DNA of 64,000 nt from Phanerodontia chrysosporium (GCA_001910725.1 MJGA01000018.1:655613-719612); one strand, 5' to 3'. Positions 1-12,878 are shown, counted from the stretch's first letter. Notes: a model not told the origin generated them from the letters alone. Numbers and translations are program-made.

Positions 1-599
1 CTCCCCCAGCTCCCGAAATGAGGATTGCCGCTAACCCTTTCGTAGACTCGGGGTCATAATCTTGCGGAGCGTGCAAAATCGCGGGAGCAACATGGTCTAA
101 TGGATCGTGTACCTTGATATCCACACTCTGGGCGAATACGCGCTTGAGTGAAGCGGGCGGAGCGTTTGGAGGGTGAAGCGGTCGGAGCGAGGACGCTGCA
201 CGCACTGCCATCTTCGTATGCGAAGGTACGAAAGCAGGAAAAGGTTGCAGGCTCTGGTAGTTGAAAAGTTGTAAAGTTCACTTCGTCTAGCATGCAGCCA
301 TCCAAACGGATCTACTGGATTATGACACCAGCCATGACCGCGGCCAGCACCTGACTGTAACCAACATCGTCGGTGGCATACAGGCTCCGCAAGCCGCTCC
401 ACGAACAGTATTCGTACGCAATAATCGCTGATGTTCGGAAAGATACTGGGATATACGTAGTCAGACTAGCTAGCAAGAACTGGATGATGCCAACTCTCGC
501 TCGCGCCCCTCCGAGGTCCCACGTGGCGTAGTTCACACGATGACGTCCTAGGCTTGGATGGCGGTGGGCGCCCGCAGGGTGACCGTCCTCCGTCTTGAC
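1..599. other. No gene recognised; 5' flank of the F-box gene
   Basis: Only short open frames on both strands, none resembling a known family. The last part is presumably the promoter of the gene starting at 600. No clear TATA box seen. Confidence 0.4.
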
Positions 600-2427
600 A
601 TGGACTTTCAGAGTCTTCCAACTGAGATACTCGAGCGCATCCTCGGACAATGCAGCTTCGAAGACCTCATTCGATGGCAGCGGGTAAACGGCCTCCTTTC
701 CAGATGTCCTCGATTGCAGAGCGACTCGCTGACGCGTCATCCAGACATGTCGACTCTTCCATGGTGTGATTACCACGTCTCCGCTGCTTACCTACATCGT
801 CGAGCTTGGCATGGCGGGATACACCGACGAGCATGTTAGCCCAAGCTGCAGCCGCGCCACGCGCCGACGCATGCTCGCGGACGCACAGCGCCTCTGGAAG
901 CGCGCGGCGGCCTTCAAACTCGTGCAGACCCGCGCCTTCAGCCAGCTCTCCTACTGGCCGGTGCGATACGGCGTGCTGCTGCGCGCTGCACCGCGCTCAG
1001 ACGACGACGCGGCCACGCACGGCGAAGAGACACGCCTCGACATCGACGTCGTCGGTCAGGGCCCAGGCGCGCCGACGCAAGGCTGGCGCGTGACGCTGCC
1101 CGTCGGCGAGAGTGGCATCCTGCACATTGACCCGGCGGAGGACCTCGTCGTCGTGCGCACCCCGCGCGACGCGATGCCGCTCCGCGAGGCGCTCGCCTTC
1201 TTCAGCTGCGCACCACTCTCGCTGCGCACCGGCCGCACTCACCCCCGCGCGCGCGAGCCGCGGCTGCGCTTCCGCCTCTCCGATCGCGTGCAGTCGCGCC
1301 CGCACTACACCCGCGTGCAGGTGCACGGCGCGACGCTCGCTGTCAGCATGGCGAGCGGCATCGCATTCTTCACCGAAATCGTCGTCTTCGACTGGACTTC
1401 CGGCGACCAGATCGCCGTGAGCGCGCTTGCTTTCCGTTCGAGGGCGATATTCTAACCTTTTCCACAGAGCTTCACTTCGGCGACGAACACGCACTGCACA
1501 TGGGGAGACCCCGCCGTGCTCATCTCGCCGCGGTGCTTCCTGCTCGCGAGCTACGAACGCACAGACCAGACGCCGAGGATTGAAGTCCACACAATTGACG
1601 AGGCACTGCCGCCCCGCGAGGACGGCATGCGCCCGACGACCCACATCGTATCGTTCTGCCTGCCGCGTACGCGCGACAGCGATGTGCGTCTGATCATGAC
1701 TCCCTCGAGCCCGCATCGCCTGTGGGCGCCCGGCGACGCAGGCGCGGGCTTCCTCGAGACGCGCCAGGACTGCCTGATGCTCCGCGTGTACATCAGCAGC
1801 ACGCAGGCGCAGCTTCAGGACGCAGGCTTCTTCGTCCCGCTCCGTCTCTTCCTGCGCGAATCCGACGCGTTCTACGCAGAATCACCGGCGGAGCGGGCGA
1901 CGTACGAGACGCGCGTCGTGCGCAGCAAACAGTGGATGCACCAGACGCGCTGGCTGACGAACGAGCCAGGTTCGTGGCAGAGTGAAGTCCGCCGGAACCA
2001 GAACGGTGCGGGCTCACGGTACGCCTTTCCGAAGTACATCGTCGACTTTTCCCCACTCGAGCTCGCAAAAGAAGTTTATAACCGCAGGAAATCGGAGCCT
2101 GGGATCTCCAGCTTCGACAGCGACGTAGAAGGTTATACGACTCACTGTGATACATCGCAGTTGACATACGCTGGAGGCGCCGTCCTCTTCGATTCGGAAT
2201 TCACATTCTCGCTGCCGTACCGAGAGAAAAAGCTGCCGCAGTTGCCGGAGTACTCTCCGGACAGCGATTTGCAGTTAATCGGCGATAAACTAGTCAGTGT
2301 CGAGGTCAGTACCCTGAACCCTCTCGGATGATTCGCAGAGGTTCACTCTACCCATTGACAGGGAGGCGCATTAGACGAGGTAAAGATCTATCAGATTGTT
2401 CCGGAACCTTTCGAGATTACAGAATAG
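600..2427 (+). CDS. F-box domain protein
   Basis: The N-terminus reads MDFQSLPTEILERIL followed by a hydrophobic and polar stretch, the start of an F-box, which binds Skp1 in SCF ubiquitin ligases. An ATG at 558 is in frame, but the one at 600 places the F-box at residue 3, as is usual in fungal F-box proteins. An early intron near 680-770 restores the frame to the segment TYIVELGMAGYTDE, the usual F-box-to-linker pattern of basidiomycete proteins; its exact borders are unsure. A second intron is 1417-1467. A third, about 2307-2361, leads to a short last exon ending TAG at 2427. The rest lacks recognisable repeats and probably binds the substrate. Target unknown; large F-box families are normal in these fungi. 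Confidence 0.8.
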
Positions 2428-2478
2428 GAGATCCTAGTCCATGAATTGCAACACGACTCCGCTGCTCCAAGCGCTACC

Positions 2479-3271
2479 TTAGAAGGTCTTCTCCGGGGCC
2501 TTGTCAGTACCGCTGTTATACTTCTTGACGTCGGCATGGTATTCCTCGCGATCGTCCTTCTTGAAGTACTGAACATCCTCATTATCCATGTTCCCCGCCA
2601 CTTTGTCCGCCTGCCACTTCTTGAACGCGAAGCCGGGACCAGTGTGCGAGTAGTCCTTGTGGTTCGCCTGGTCCTTGTGGTACTTGACTTGAATAAAGTC
2701 CGAGTCCTGGGTTGCAGGGTCGAGCGACAACGAGACGATGGCGTTGATGGTGGTGGACTTGATACCGCCAGGGAAGGTCCAAGTCTACATCAACGCTGTA
2801 AGCGCTATCCTGGCATCAGACACTGCGTCTCACCTGTTCGTTCTTGAACTGGATAAGGCCCGGCTCGTTTACGACGACTTCGTAGCCTTCGTTGACGCTC
2901 GACTTGAAGAGCTTCGGGAGAGCGAACCACTGGCCGGCCATCTTGTAGCGGTCATTCGCATAGACGAACTGGTCGTCGTAGACGCAGTCGGGAGTGTAAC
3001 GCTCGACGCGGCGGCGCGTGGGCTGGCATGAGTACAGCGCCAGAATGTCGTCGAGCAGCGCCTGCCGGTTCGGTGGGAGTGGAATTGACTTGGAGGGGTC
3101 CGGATGGTAATCGTCTGAGGTGTGCGTCTGCCGCACCTCGAAGTGCTCGCCGGGAAGCGACGAGTCGGTCGGGAGCGTGTTCGTGGACATCGTCGTCGCG
3201 GACATGGTACGATAGGTGTTCAGAGTGAGTCTTGCGATGCGCGGTGAGGATGCACGGATGGCTGAGAGCAT
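2479..3271 (-). CDS. NTF2/SnoaL-like conserved protein with possible mitochondrial presequence
   Basis: Two exons (3271-2834 and 2784-2479, intron 2785-2833) give about 247 residues. The middle contains LLDDILALYSCQPTRRRVERY and a Y-x-D-x-F segment, then a strand-rich half ending in a lysine-rich tail. This resembles the fungal group of NTF2-like cone-fold proteins. No catalytic residues can be assigned. The first ATG at 3271 opens a 22-residue Arg/Ser-rich, acid-free stretch that looks like a mitochondrial presequence. Two later ATGs (MSATTMST) could serve for a cytosolic form. The gene is convergent with the F-box gene; their stops are about 50 bp apart. Function unknown; fold assignment is by pattern only. 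Confidence 0.75.
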
Positions 3272-6200
3272 GCTGAGACTTACTACAGTCGTGGACGGGA
3301 GAGAGAAGGTTTGGGTAAATGCCTCGCGGATGCTCGACGTTATATACTGCATACTGGCTTGCCCTATGATGTAGCGGTGTGGGGCACGGTGACGACGCTC
3401 TGGAGGGGAGACCGGTCGCTGCTGCTTCTGCTGGCGGGAGATCGCGCGGGCGACGACGCATTCCGTTTGCGGAAGAGGCATCAATCGATCCAAGCCCGAC
3501 TTGCTTCTCGAATTGGACAAATATGGATACGCATCTGCCATATGTGAGTGGAAGGGTGAAATGCCTGTGAGGACTTTGCAAAGGTACCGGTACTGTCGCC
3601 AATATCGTAGGCTTTCGAGTGAGAGGATGCTCATAAACCCAAAGATGACGTGCCTCACAGGTCACCCGATAATAATTTGTTGGGTGATGAAAGGCGTGCA
3701 AAGTTTGCTACAGCAGCTCATCGCAAGTTGTGCCGAAGAATGTTACATCGAAGTAGAGGCTCCGTGCTCGTCATGATTGCTTTGCATCTCCTCATTGACT
3801 GGAACCCGGCTGCGCAAAGTTAGAAAATCAATGAACTATCGACCTCAAATCGTTCGGACAGCTCACTGACTATGTAATCTTTGAGGCCTTGAGATTAACT
3901 CCAGTGTAACTCGCAATTTGTTCGACAGTGTGCGACGCCTAGGGCATCATCATCTTTCGGTGATGGCGGGCGGCGGGATCACGGTGATTGCCGAGGCGGG
4001 GAGCCCGAGTTCAACTTGCTGGCCGCCTTGACTCTCGACTTTACATCCACCATGCAATGGACAATTTGTTGCCCTTCCTTACCTCCAGGACCATCCGTTT
4101 GCTTGATCTCAACGCCCTGCAGCTCCGCAGCTCGCCTCTCCCAGTATCTGACGGTGAGCCGTAAGAGCTCCGAGTGTTCATCAGGATGCATCGATGGCTA
4201 TGAGGTACGCTTACTGTCACATATCGTTCCTGTATTTGTCCACTAACTACATCCAACAGTACATAACATAAATATCGTACATGATGATGAGCAGAGTACA
4301 CCATCGCCGCTTCGGGTTGAAAACCGGCATTACGAAGTCTTGCGCTACGTAGCCGGATAGCCTCCGTCCAACGGCTCACGCACAGGCTCGCCTTGACAGG
4401 CGACTCACAGGTTACCGGACAATTTGCAGTATGCGGCCACTGTGCCGGGGACGCAAGGGCCATTGATGAGGCGTCTTATGTTCGGCTTTACTCGGTAACA
4501 AACGTAAGTATTACATACGGTAGTGAAATGTCCCATTGAAGTGGCAAACTCTCTAGACGCATTCAACGCCCTTGCCCCATAGGGTCATTATTTTTAGGGA
4601 CTGCCCGGACGGTGCTTGAAGACGAGTCAGTCGACGACACCACCACTTACGCCCTTGCACATGACGCCAAGGCGGCGCATTATAACCGACTGTCCCGCGG
4701 CAAACTCACTTGCTCGAGGGATCATGTGCACAAACATAGGCATACGAATGAAGTTATGGTACGTCTTCAACAGTACTTCAGTATCATGCTTCTACACACT
4801 AACGCAGAGCGTTGTGCGGCAGCAGAAGTCGCCCGAGCCTGGATCCCAACCATTGCCCTTATTAAGGTGTGAAACGACCCTCCGCGCCTGCTCTGTCTTC
4901 TCGGGCCGCTGCCAGAATTCGCAGGGCGACGCGGTGGCGACTTGTCCAGTAATATGAGAGGATCTGCGGACTGGGGCCAGAGCGCCATAGCATCACAGCT
5001 CAAACGCCGAGCGGGCGAGTTATGGCCCAGTATATTCGGCCTCGTGATGCAAGCAAGTAAGTCCGTGTCGCAGCCCAGGGTGATATTCCCGCTTACTGAG
5101 CATGGACTTACAGGGTTTGTGCCGGCCTGTGAACGTCTCTGTTACTGGCGCCAAATTCTAGCGCACGAGTAGCATGACATTTCCCATATTCCAACGGCAT
5201 TTTCTCCGCGGCATCTCACGAACGGGTTATGAGAGCTCCGTGACCGTGTACGCCGCACTGACCAGAAGGGCACCAGCGTCACGCCGGGGACTGACGACGA
5301 GATCCATGGGAGGCCGTCAGAGTAGTCCACCACGTTGGGGAGGGCTGTCGTAGCATCTAGACACTCATGAAGCTTGGCCATGGTGAGTTCTACTCGTCCC
5401 CTCGTCATAAACAGACATAGCTCACTCGCTTTCTAGATCTGTACTGCAGAAGGTCATACAGCCAGCGTTCGTCATGTATGGCATACCAACAAACACCACG
5501 CACAAGCTGTCTGTACTCACTTTCCGAGTCCTCGCGACACGCCCTAATGCGCCCCGCATGAGTACCGTAGGGGGCCTTGGCGTTGCTGGACCCCACGATG
5601 CTCTCCGGCAGATGGCACGCACCCGGCACTGCTGCACGTACCTCTCACCCCTCGTCTGGCATCATGGTGCCTGTCCGCCCTGGGTGCGACCATGGGCCGC
5701 CCCATCTCTCCCTCGCGATTGCACCTCAGCAAGCCATGTGACCAGCATTTTACCGGAGCTTTTCGCGCGTTTAAACATCATGGCCTCTTTTCTCTGCTAC
5801 AAAGCGGGCTGCCGAGGCCCTCTCGGCCTTGCGGAGCTATGCGCAGGTGAGGGTAAATCCAATCTAGACCCGGCGTTTCTCTCATCGGAGTCAGCGAGGC
5901 TTCTGGAGATTACCTTTGCAGGCTTCGTGTTCGCCCTGACGTTCTCCTGCGATTGGGCAAGCATAATCTAGGGTTTAGAGCCCAAAGGAGCTGGAGCGGC
6001 ATCCACGGCACATGGTTTGTAAGTGATCCCATAGGCTTTTCATTGATCATCGCACTGATTCCGCACGGAACCGCCCAGGATCCCGCGTTGTGGTCATTGC
6101 GTTCCATAACATTCTTCATCCCAGACGTGCGAAGGCCACCACTCGTTACGGCTGGAGACACCGTCTAACTCTCTGGCGAGCGTAACACTCCCGAGGATGC

Positions 6201-7384
6201 CCCATGTGTCTGCACCAGCCCCACGTAACCTTTTACCCACCCACTCCACCCACGAATGATATTTGAAGCCCAGGGTCCAGACTCTGCCTGTACCGCGTGC
6301 GAGCCGTGCGAACCGATGGTGCACACGAACAAAGGAACACGAGCACTCGCGCCTCTCGCCCGTCCTCCGCCCGGCGACCTCCGCTCTTTAATGTTTTGAT
6401 CCGTGGCGGAGCACGTTTCTCGGGGGAGGTTGCAATTCTGGGGTGCTTGCTACCATTCGAATGTCCCATTCCGCGTCCGCAGGGCGTTGCCGCAGGAAAG
6501 GTCCGAAGTATGGAAGAGATCCCCGCTCACTTCATCTCTTCGTTCTAGACTGGAAATTTGCCCTGGCCCTGCTCTCCGTCAGCTCTCTGCGCCTTGCGCA
6601 ATTGCGCGCCCGCAGGGCAGCCCGCGACCCCACGCGGCTGTGGCGTGTTCTCGATGGCGGTGCGCGCGGCAAACGGCGACTAGACAACCGTCGAGCCCGC
6701 CCGCACCGCGCCCGAGGGGCGTACGTTAATCCCGTCGCTTGTGCGCAGGACCGTCGCGACTTTACTCCAGCAAGCGCGCTTTTTGGGAGGATGTCGTCGG
6801 CCGGCTATTGTGTCTGTCTGCGCTGTGCGGACGCGCCATCAAGGACGTAATACGCGACAGCGGGCGCCTGTGCACCTGGGGGTGCATGGGCTCCGGCGCT
6901 GCGCACGGCAGCCCTGCACGAGGAATTACGACCGGCCCTTTTACAATTTACTGGCGTCTTGGCCGCCATGCCCTAACCCACCATGCCGTACATCTCCACG
7001 CTGCCCGGCACACCCGTCCAACCAGCGACACTCCCGGGGCTCGCGGGCTGCCACCAGCCAATGCCCGCGCGCGTGCCCGGCGAGGGCGAGCCATCAAGCA
7101 GGGGACCGCTCCCGCTATTGGCCCCTCCGTCCGTATGATTGAATTTCACTTGTCGTCCTCCCGCGTGCCTCGCGTTCACCCTGTTGTGCAGGCCCGAGAA
7201 CTCTACAATTTGCCGCGTCCCCCCGTCCTGGCGTATAAAATCTGCACCTGCCATCCCCCATCAACCTCCCAACGCCACCCCAGCTTTCGCCCCCCGTCCC
7301 ACGCTTTGCTCTGTTCTGTGCGCGTTCTCCTGCCTTTCCCCCTGAATAACTCTTTCCCTCCACGACACCCTTAAAGTTTTAGAA
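3272..7384. other. 4.1-kb stretch without a convincing gene
   Basis: Many short open frames, none with a recognisable domain. The longest clean one is 5474-5971 (+, 165 codons, ATG start). On the minus strand 3979-4463 shows two open stretches that could be exons of a decayed gene, and 4612-4957 (+) is similar. Codon third positions are not strongly GC-biased, unlike the real genes nearby. The last 400 bp hold the promoter and pyrimidine-rich leader of the gene at 7385. Likely relic or intergenic DNA. Confidence 0.4.
7234..7240 (+). promoter_or_regulatory. TATA box of the expansin-like gene
   Basis: TATAAAA about 150 bp before the ATG at 7385, followed by a C/T-rich leader, as in highly expressed fungal genes. 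Confidence 0.55.
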
Positions 7385-7999
7385 ATGCAGTTCTCATCTT
7401 TTGTTCTTGCTCTGTTCTTTTCGGTATTCCTGTCGCTCTTTGCGACGGCTGCGCCGGTCGCTGAGCCTGCCGCCGAGCTCGAGGAACGGACCTCGAAAAG
7501 CTCGAAGAGCAAGAAGGTCACCTACGTCGGCGATGGTAAGTTGTCATGCATTATGTGCATTTCGTCGTACTCAACTACTCGCAAGCTACCTACTACGATG
7601 TCGGTCTTGGTGCATGCGGCGAATGGAACGTCAGCAGCGACCCTATTGTTGCTGTTAGCCACACCTTATTCGACACCTATCCGTAGGTCCCGCCCCCCGA
7701 TTGTCCCCAACCCCACGCTGACTCTTCTTCATGTCCAGCGGATACGACGGAGCCAACCCTAACAACAACCCGATTTGCGGCAAGAAGCTCACCGCCACTT
7801 GTAAGTATAATAGCATGCGTTCCTAAGCGACATTATTGACATGTGGCCTACAGACAAAGGCAAGAGTGTCACAGTCACAGTGCGAGATCGCTGCGTAGGC
7901 TGCGCACCGGACGACATCGACTTGTCTATCTCCGCCTTCGAGAAACTGGCGCCGAAGGCTGTCGGGCGCATGCACGACGTCAAGTGGTCATTCAACTAG
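7385..7999 (+). CDS. Secreted RlpA/expansin-like double-psi beta-barrel protein
   Basis: Four exons (7385-7535, 7586-7682, 7739-7800, 7854-7999) join without phase conflict to 151 residues. Residues 1 to about 21 are a signal peptide (hydrophobic core, then APVAEP). A Lys/Ser-rich linker follows. The rest is a single barwin/expansin-like double-psi barrel, with TYYDVGLGACG at its start, NNNPICGKKLTAT in the middle and the diagnostic RCVGCAPDDIDLS segment with the conserved Asp near the end. Four Cys can form two disulfides. In fungi this family includes loosenin/cerato-platanin-like wall-acting proteins and small protease inhibitors; no carbohydrate-binding domain is present. It acts outside the cell. 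Which of these roles applies cannot be told from the sequence. Confidence 0.9.
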
Positions 8000-9197
8000 A
8001 CTCCGTCGCCTCCGCCGCACAAACACGCATGCGACGACACCGTTAATTTAAAACCCACGCTCACGATGCCGCGTCACGAGCTGACACGATAGATTCCAGT
8101 CTAATCTGTTGTAGAATATCGCCGGCGGTCCTGGTGGCCCCGCGCGCGCTGTACACCTACTAGGGCTCCGGGAAGTGTCTGTATTTGGAAACTAAAGGCT
8201 TTAGATTGTAACATAGACAAACACGCATGTATGTAACAGCGTAGATTAGATTGCGATACATGTCCGTGTACCATGCATGCCACGCGTGATGCGCGAGTGT
8301 TGTGTGCCGTCTGCTTGGCATTCGTCGTGGCCGTGCGGGTTTCTGTTCCGCGCGGCTTGAGGACCATGCATTCCACGTTACGTGTACGCTGTTCTTTGGG
8401 GTATGTCACTTCTTGTTGCAGTGCGCAGCCGCTCTTGACTTCGGTCATGAGCCCGTGTTTCGCGTTAGGGCGTCCCCCGACGTCGGGGAAGGGCGCGCCT
8501 CGCCCACCAGCCCCACTCTATCACCATTAGCCTCGAACTTTGTCCAACGGCCTTTCATGCACGTCTAACACTTCTACCATGAATTCATGCGCGATGCTGT
8601 CGTCGTCCTCAAGTTCTTTGCACCCCAGAACTTCAATTCGCTGGAGACGGAACCGAGGCCTTTCCTGGACATCGTTGGGGCGCTGTAGAGGCGCAGAACA
8701 GCGCTAGCACCCGCTGCTGGCCTCTCCCGGACAAGCCTCAGTTCCCAGCACATTGAGGATCACCATTACTTTACGCGTGTTATGGTTGCTCGCGGACAGC
8801 CAACAACGTCGAGGTTGCCGACCGCTGGCGCCTACCCATATGCAGACGCCGCATGTGAACTGCGCACTAAGAGTCCCGCACTTCGCTCGACGACTCAAGT
8901 CCGTAGAGACGAAGGCTCATGCCTACGACGGTTCGTCCCTAGAGAGTGATGGGATTGTCGCGACCACGGTGAAGAGAGGGTTTGGTGCCAGTGCCAGTGA
9001 GTGCTTGAACATACCACCTTCGAGATTTTGGTTGACCGATACCTTGGCGTCTAGGGATGCCATGATGTTCCGAGGGCTCTAGAGCAGTGTCGAAGGTCAG
9101 AACAGCTCATAATCCCATTAGATCAAGATGCATCAACGCCACGACGAATGAGCTGTGTTCGGACCGAAAGGCGATCTATACTGAATCTCGTCATACA
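8000..9197. other. Intergenic, no gene recognised
   Basis: Terminator side of the expansin-like gene and 3' side of the GNAT gene. Open frames at 8273-8568 and 8753-9082 are short and resemble nothing known. Confidence 0.4.
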
Positions 9198-10252
9198 CTA
9201 GGGCTCGGTAATCTTCTTCGCCAAGTACCAAACCCTAACTTCATTGAACGGTGTTTCAAACCTTGCCTCTTTCACAAGCTCGAGGCCGATTGCGCTGTAG
9301 ATAGCGACCTGCGGGAAAACCGGATCAGCGCGCCACTTCGCGAGAGCTCGACCAAAACGGACATTACGCTCGCTCGTCGCATTCAGCGCAACACGCGGGG
9401 CCGCAAGCTCGCGGGCCTGGGAACACAATGCAGGCAGGTCAGATAGGGGTGCCGTCCGAGGGCCCGGCGGGACGTACCCTGGCAAATGCGGCGCGGAACA
9501 GCGCAGAGCCTACGCCCTGGCCCTGGTGCCCGGCCCGGACCATCGCGAGGTGGACCCAGTACGATGTTATCTCAAGCTGCACGCGATAAGGTGAGAAGGG
9601 GTGCGTCACGGGGCGGCCGGCGCACGCTGCTGCTTACCTCTTTGGCGGGCAGATTCGTCTCCAGCGGCACCTTCGCGAACTGCGTGTGCGGCGTCAGAGC
9701 GTGATTTCGCTGTGCAACGAGGCTACAACGCCTACCGAGTCTTTGAATAGCTCGCACGCACGCGGATCCAGCTTTGGATTGCTCGCGTAGGTGTAGTACC
9801 CGTGAGATCGTGATGCTTCCCTGGAAAACTGACGTCAGGGACAGTGGTTAGGGGTGTGCCAAAAATGTGGATATACGTGGTAAACAGCGGTTGTCCTGGC
9901 ATAGTGGCCACAACGAAGCCTATGATGCGACCGTCATTGTCTGTCGCGGTGAAAATGTCGCCCACGCCAGGAACAAGCGCAGTGCCGCCGACCATCGCAC
10001 GCGCAAGCATCGGTAGCAACGACACATCGTCCCCTGTCACCGCGATTGCAAAGGCATCTGAAGCAAGACATAATCTAGAACTTCATCTCGTTCTCTTAGC
10101 GGTTGATTATCCTAACCGTCATTCATCAGGGAAGATATAATGTCTACAGTCTCTTGGACGAATGCCTCTGTGCAGGGACATCAGCAAATCAAGCGTTTTA
10201 AATTTCATGACGCACCATCCGACTTCTCCAGTCCCTGTACTTGGACCGGCAT
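9198..10252 (-). CDS. GNAT-family N-acetyltransferase
   Basis: Reading downward from ATG at 10252 (MPVQVQGLEKSD), about seven small exons join: AFVQETVDIISSLMND, then AFAIAVTGDD, the IFTATDNDGRIIGFVVA strand pair, YYTYASNPKLDP, FAKVPLETNLPAKE, and SYWVHLAMVRAGHQGQGVG, followed by the last exons ending at the TAG, plus-strand 9198-9200. GHQGQGVGSALF is the acetyl-CoA pyrophosphate-binding motif A (Q/R-x-x-G-x-G/A). YSAIGLELVKEARF is the usual late helix-strand of the fold. Fungal relatives are about 220-240 residues, as here. The acceptor substrate (amine or protein N-terminus) cannot be inferred. Intron borders near 9840 and 9390 are less sure. Separated from the divergent hydrolase gene by about 660 bp. 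Confidence 0.82.
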
Positions 10253-10913
10253 ACGGGCTACAACGTCAGATCAAGGACTTTCGAGGACCACTTCAACGCT
10301 GAGCGAAGTCAGTACACGACTAGGTGAAAAGCAACACCAGCCTGACGAGGAGAAACTCGATCGACCTTCCCGGCAAGATAGCACGTCCCTTAAATAATAT
10401 ACTGTGGTTGACCGCAGTGTTTCTTCCATATGCCTGTGGTTGCCCGCAGCCGACTATCCGCAGCTCTGCGGTATCAAAAACGTTTTGTCTGATCCGAGAG
10501 AGGACGTAATCGAATGTCCATTTTTTCTGGCTCCAAAGCGAATCTTGAGTACGGTCAAATTGCACACTGTTGTGTCGTAGCATGTCGGAGACTGGCCCGT
10601 ATGGACGGTGAGGGTGGAGGTTCAACTACAGGGTTAATCCAAACCGGGCAACCTGAGCCTTCTGATCCTAACAAGTACAAACAAAGGCGTACGCACCAAC
10701 TTCGGTCCTGCGACTCTTCGTGACGCTGACGATGCTCTGGAGCTCTTCTGCCTCTGTATGTCAGACGTCCGATTTGATGCCCTCCAGCACCTACAGCTCT
10801 CCCCCAGTGATGTCATCCGTGGTCATGGACACATATAACGTCGCGTCCTAGCTCACGCTCTCGCCGAGACCTCCCTCTCGCTCTCGTCTTGCACCTTCAT
10901 ACCCAGACCCGCC
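10253..10913. other. Divergent intergenic region between GNAT and hydrolase genes
   Basis: No coding signal. Probably holds both promoters. An ACATATAA element lies near 10830, about 80 bp before the hydrolase ATG. Confidence 0.35.
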
Positions 10914-12096
10914 ATGCCCGATGCCGTGACCACCAGCGTTCCGGAGAGCATTCGACGCGGGAAGCTGGATCCTGAGATTGAGCACTTCCTCAAGGAGAAG
11001 AATCTCCGACTCGGCGGCAAAGAACCCTTCACAGACGAGCGTCGCCACCACACCGAAGTCCTCGCTGTCGCGCCCCCGCAACACCTCTCTCACGTCCGAA
11101 TCGAGCCGCTCATCATTCGCGGCCCGGTGGGTGACTTCAATGTCAGATGCTATCATCCCTCCGACAACGTCTCCGGTACGGCGAAGGCCGCCAAGGAGAA
11201 AGGCGCCGCCTTCATCTACATTCACGGCGGAGGGTGGACTGTCGGTAGTCTGCCGGAGTTTGACACTTTCTTCCGCATCATGGCGGAGGAAGGAGGAGTC
11301 CAGGTGTACGCCATCGAGTATCATCTTGCGCCGGAACACAAGGTATGTTCTCATGTGGTCCGTATGCGCGTCTGTCTAACAATCTTCCTCCCCTAAAACA
11401 TGTAGTACCCAACTCAACTCCGTGAAGTCGAAGCGACTCTGCGTTGGCTCCACCAAAACGCTTCCGGGCGTGGTGTCGACCCAGACCGCATCGCTGTCGG
11501 AGGCGATAGTGCGGGTGGAAACATGACTGCTGTTACTGCCCTCCGCATGCGCGAGCTCAAAGGCCCCAAGATCGCGCTTCAAGTTCTCGTTTATCCGGAG
11601 GCAAAGGTGCCCTTTGAAACCCTCGCTGGCGCAGAGAACTGCACGGGCCTCTACCTCGAGACTCAGGGCGTCTTCCTCTTTGCATGGAACATGCTTCCTC
11701 AGGGTACGCCCCATGTCCAGCCATCTCTAAACCGTCGGCTTACAGCCAAAAATAGGCAAAAATCATACCGACTATGATATAACGCCGCTTTTGGCTGACA
11801 AGACGTTGCCTGACGGTCACAAGAACCTTCCCAAGGCGTTCGTCATCACGAATGGCTATGACCCTTTGCGCGATACTGGCTTTGAGTATGCCAAGAAGCT
11901 GAAGGCTGCTGGCAACGAGGTCAGTACAAAGCATGCTCCGCCACATACCAATCTAACCACAGGCTCAATCTAGGTTCTCTACGTGAACCACGAGGATCTG
12001 ACACATGGCTTCATCCAGTTCACCAAGTGGAGCAAGCGCGCTATGGAGGAGACGGTCGAGCTTGCCCGGATCGTCGGTAAGGAACTATCGGCCTGA
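10914..12096 (+). CDS. Alpha/beta hydrolase, HSL-type (fold-3) esterase
   Basis: Exon 1 (10914-11342) joins 11406-11704, a third exon from about 11754 to the splice after GNE near 11920, and a last exon ending TGA at 12096. The product has all family marks. HGGGW at residues 104-108 forms the oxyanion hole. GDSAGG near residues 176-181 supplies the nucleophile (Ser178). YDPLRD carries the acid Asp, and DLTHGF the catalytic His. These enzymes hydrolyse short-chain esters or amides. No signal peptide or membrane segment is present, so it is probably cytosolic. The N-terminal cap (residues 10-60) is typical. Natural substrate unknown. Confidence 0.92.
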
Positions 12097-12434
12097 GTAT
12101 CCCTTCTCATTCAAGACCTTTCTATGCATGTTGTTATCGCTATTGTTGACATCTTACAAGTTGAACAAATGCACAATCGTTCCATAGTGCACGCTCATCT
12201 CTCGGGGAAATACAGTATGGGGCCTATCGGTATCCTACAGCAACTCACATTAGCTTCTGAGAAGCGCTCGCCAAGCTCTCCACATCCGATTGGCGTCGGG
12301 TAAGAATCCCGATCTATATCGCTCTGCCTGTCATGAGACTTATGGTTAAAGGTGCGCGGCTGATATTGATGGCAGACACGTATATAAGTGAGCGAGGACA
12401 TTTACTTGCCCTCCAACATCCGCAACGTTCAGCT
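12097..12434. other. Intergenic with GFA promoter
   Basis: No coding signal. The TATA box of the following gene lies at 12381. Confidence 0.4.
12381..12388 (+). promoter_or_regulatory. TATA box of GFA copy A
   Basis: TATATAAG 47 bp before the ATG at 12435. The broken GFA copy at 14930 has TATAAG at 14877-14882, at nearly the same distance, which supports common descent of the two promoters. Confidence 0.5.
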
Positions 12435-12878
12435 ATGTCGACGACTACCAACCCCGAGAAAGAATACGTTGGCGGCTGTCACTGCAAGCGGTTCCGTTAC
12501 AAGTTCAGACACGAGGCGTTCGACCACGGCGAGTCGCTGATCGACACCTGCACCTGCAGCATCTGTATGCAGAAGGGTGCCGTCTGGGCGTACGTCGCCC
12601 GCTTGTATCTGCTCGCCCATAATCACGCTCATCACCGGTCCCTTGGCAGAATGACGCCCGAGGCGCAGTTCGAGTTCACGGAGGGTACGCTCGGCGAGCT
12701 GACGCTGTATGAGTTCCACAAGAAGGTCTTCAAGCACTACTTCTGCCCGACGTGCGGCGTGCAGCCGATCCTCACCGTGCCCGAGCAGCAGATGGTGTAC
12801 GTGAACGTGCGCACGACGGATGATGTTGATGTGTCGAAGGTCAGGCTGAAGGTATTTGATGGGAAGAACCTGCTGTGA
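12435..12878 (+). CDS. GFA/CENP-V-type zinc protein, copy A
   Basis: Two exons split after GAVW. The intron begins at the GT of GTACGT near 12589 and ends at the CAG before ATGACGCCC. The protein (about 128 residues) has the GFA fold: GGCHCKRFRYKF, then TCTCSIC, HYFCPTCG and the late NVRTTDDVDVSK strand. The Cys pairs bind one structural and one catalytic zinc in the family, which includes glutathione-dependent formaldehyde-activating enzyme and CENP-V. All expected Cys are present. Fungal stand-alone GFA proteins are mostly uncharacterised, and use of a glutathione adduct is only inferred. It is the first of a same-strand array of six copies. Confidence 0.9.
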   Translation: MSTTTNPEKEYVGGCHCKRFRYKFRHEAFDHGESLIDTCTCSICMQKGAVWAYVARLYLLAHNHAHHRSLGRMTPEAQFEFTEGTLGELTLYEFHKKVFKHYFCPTCGVQPILTVPEQQMVYVNVRTTDDVDVSKVRLKVFDGKNLL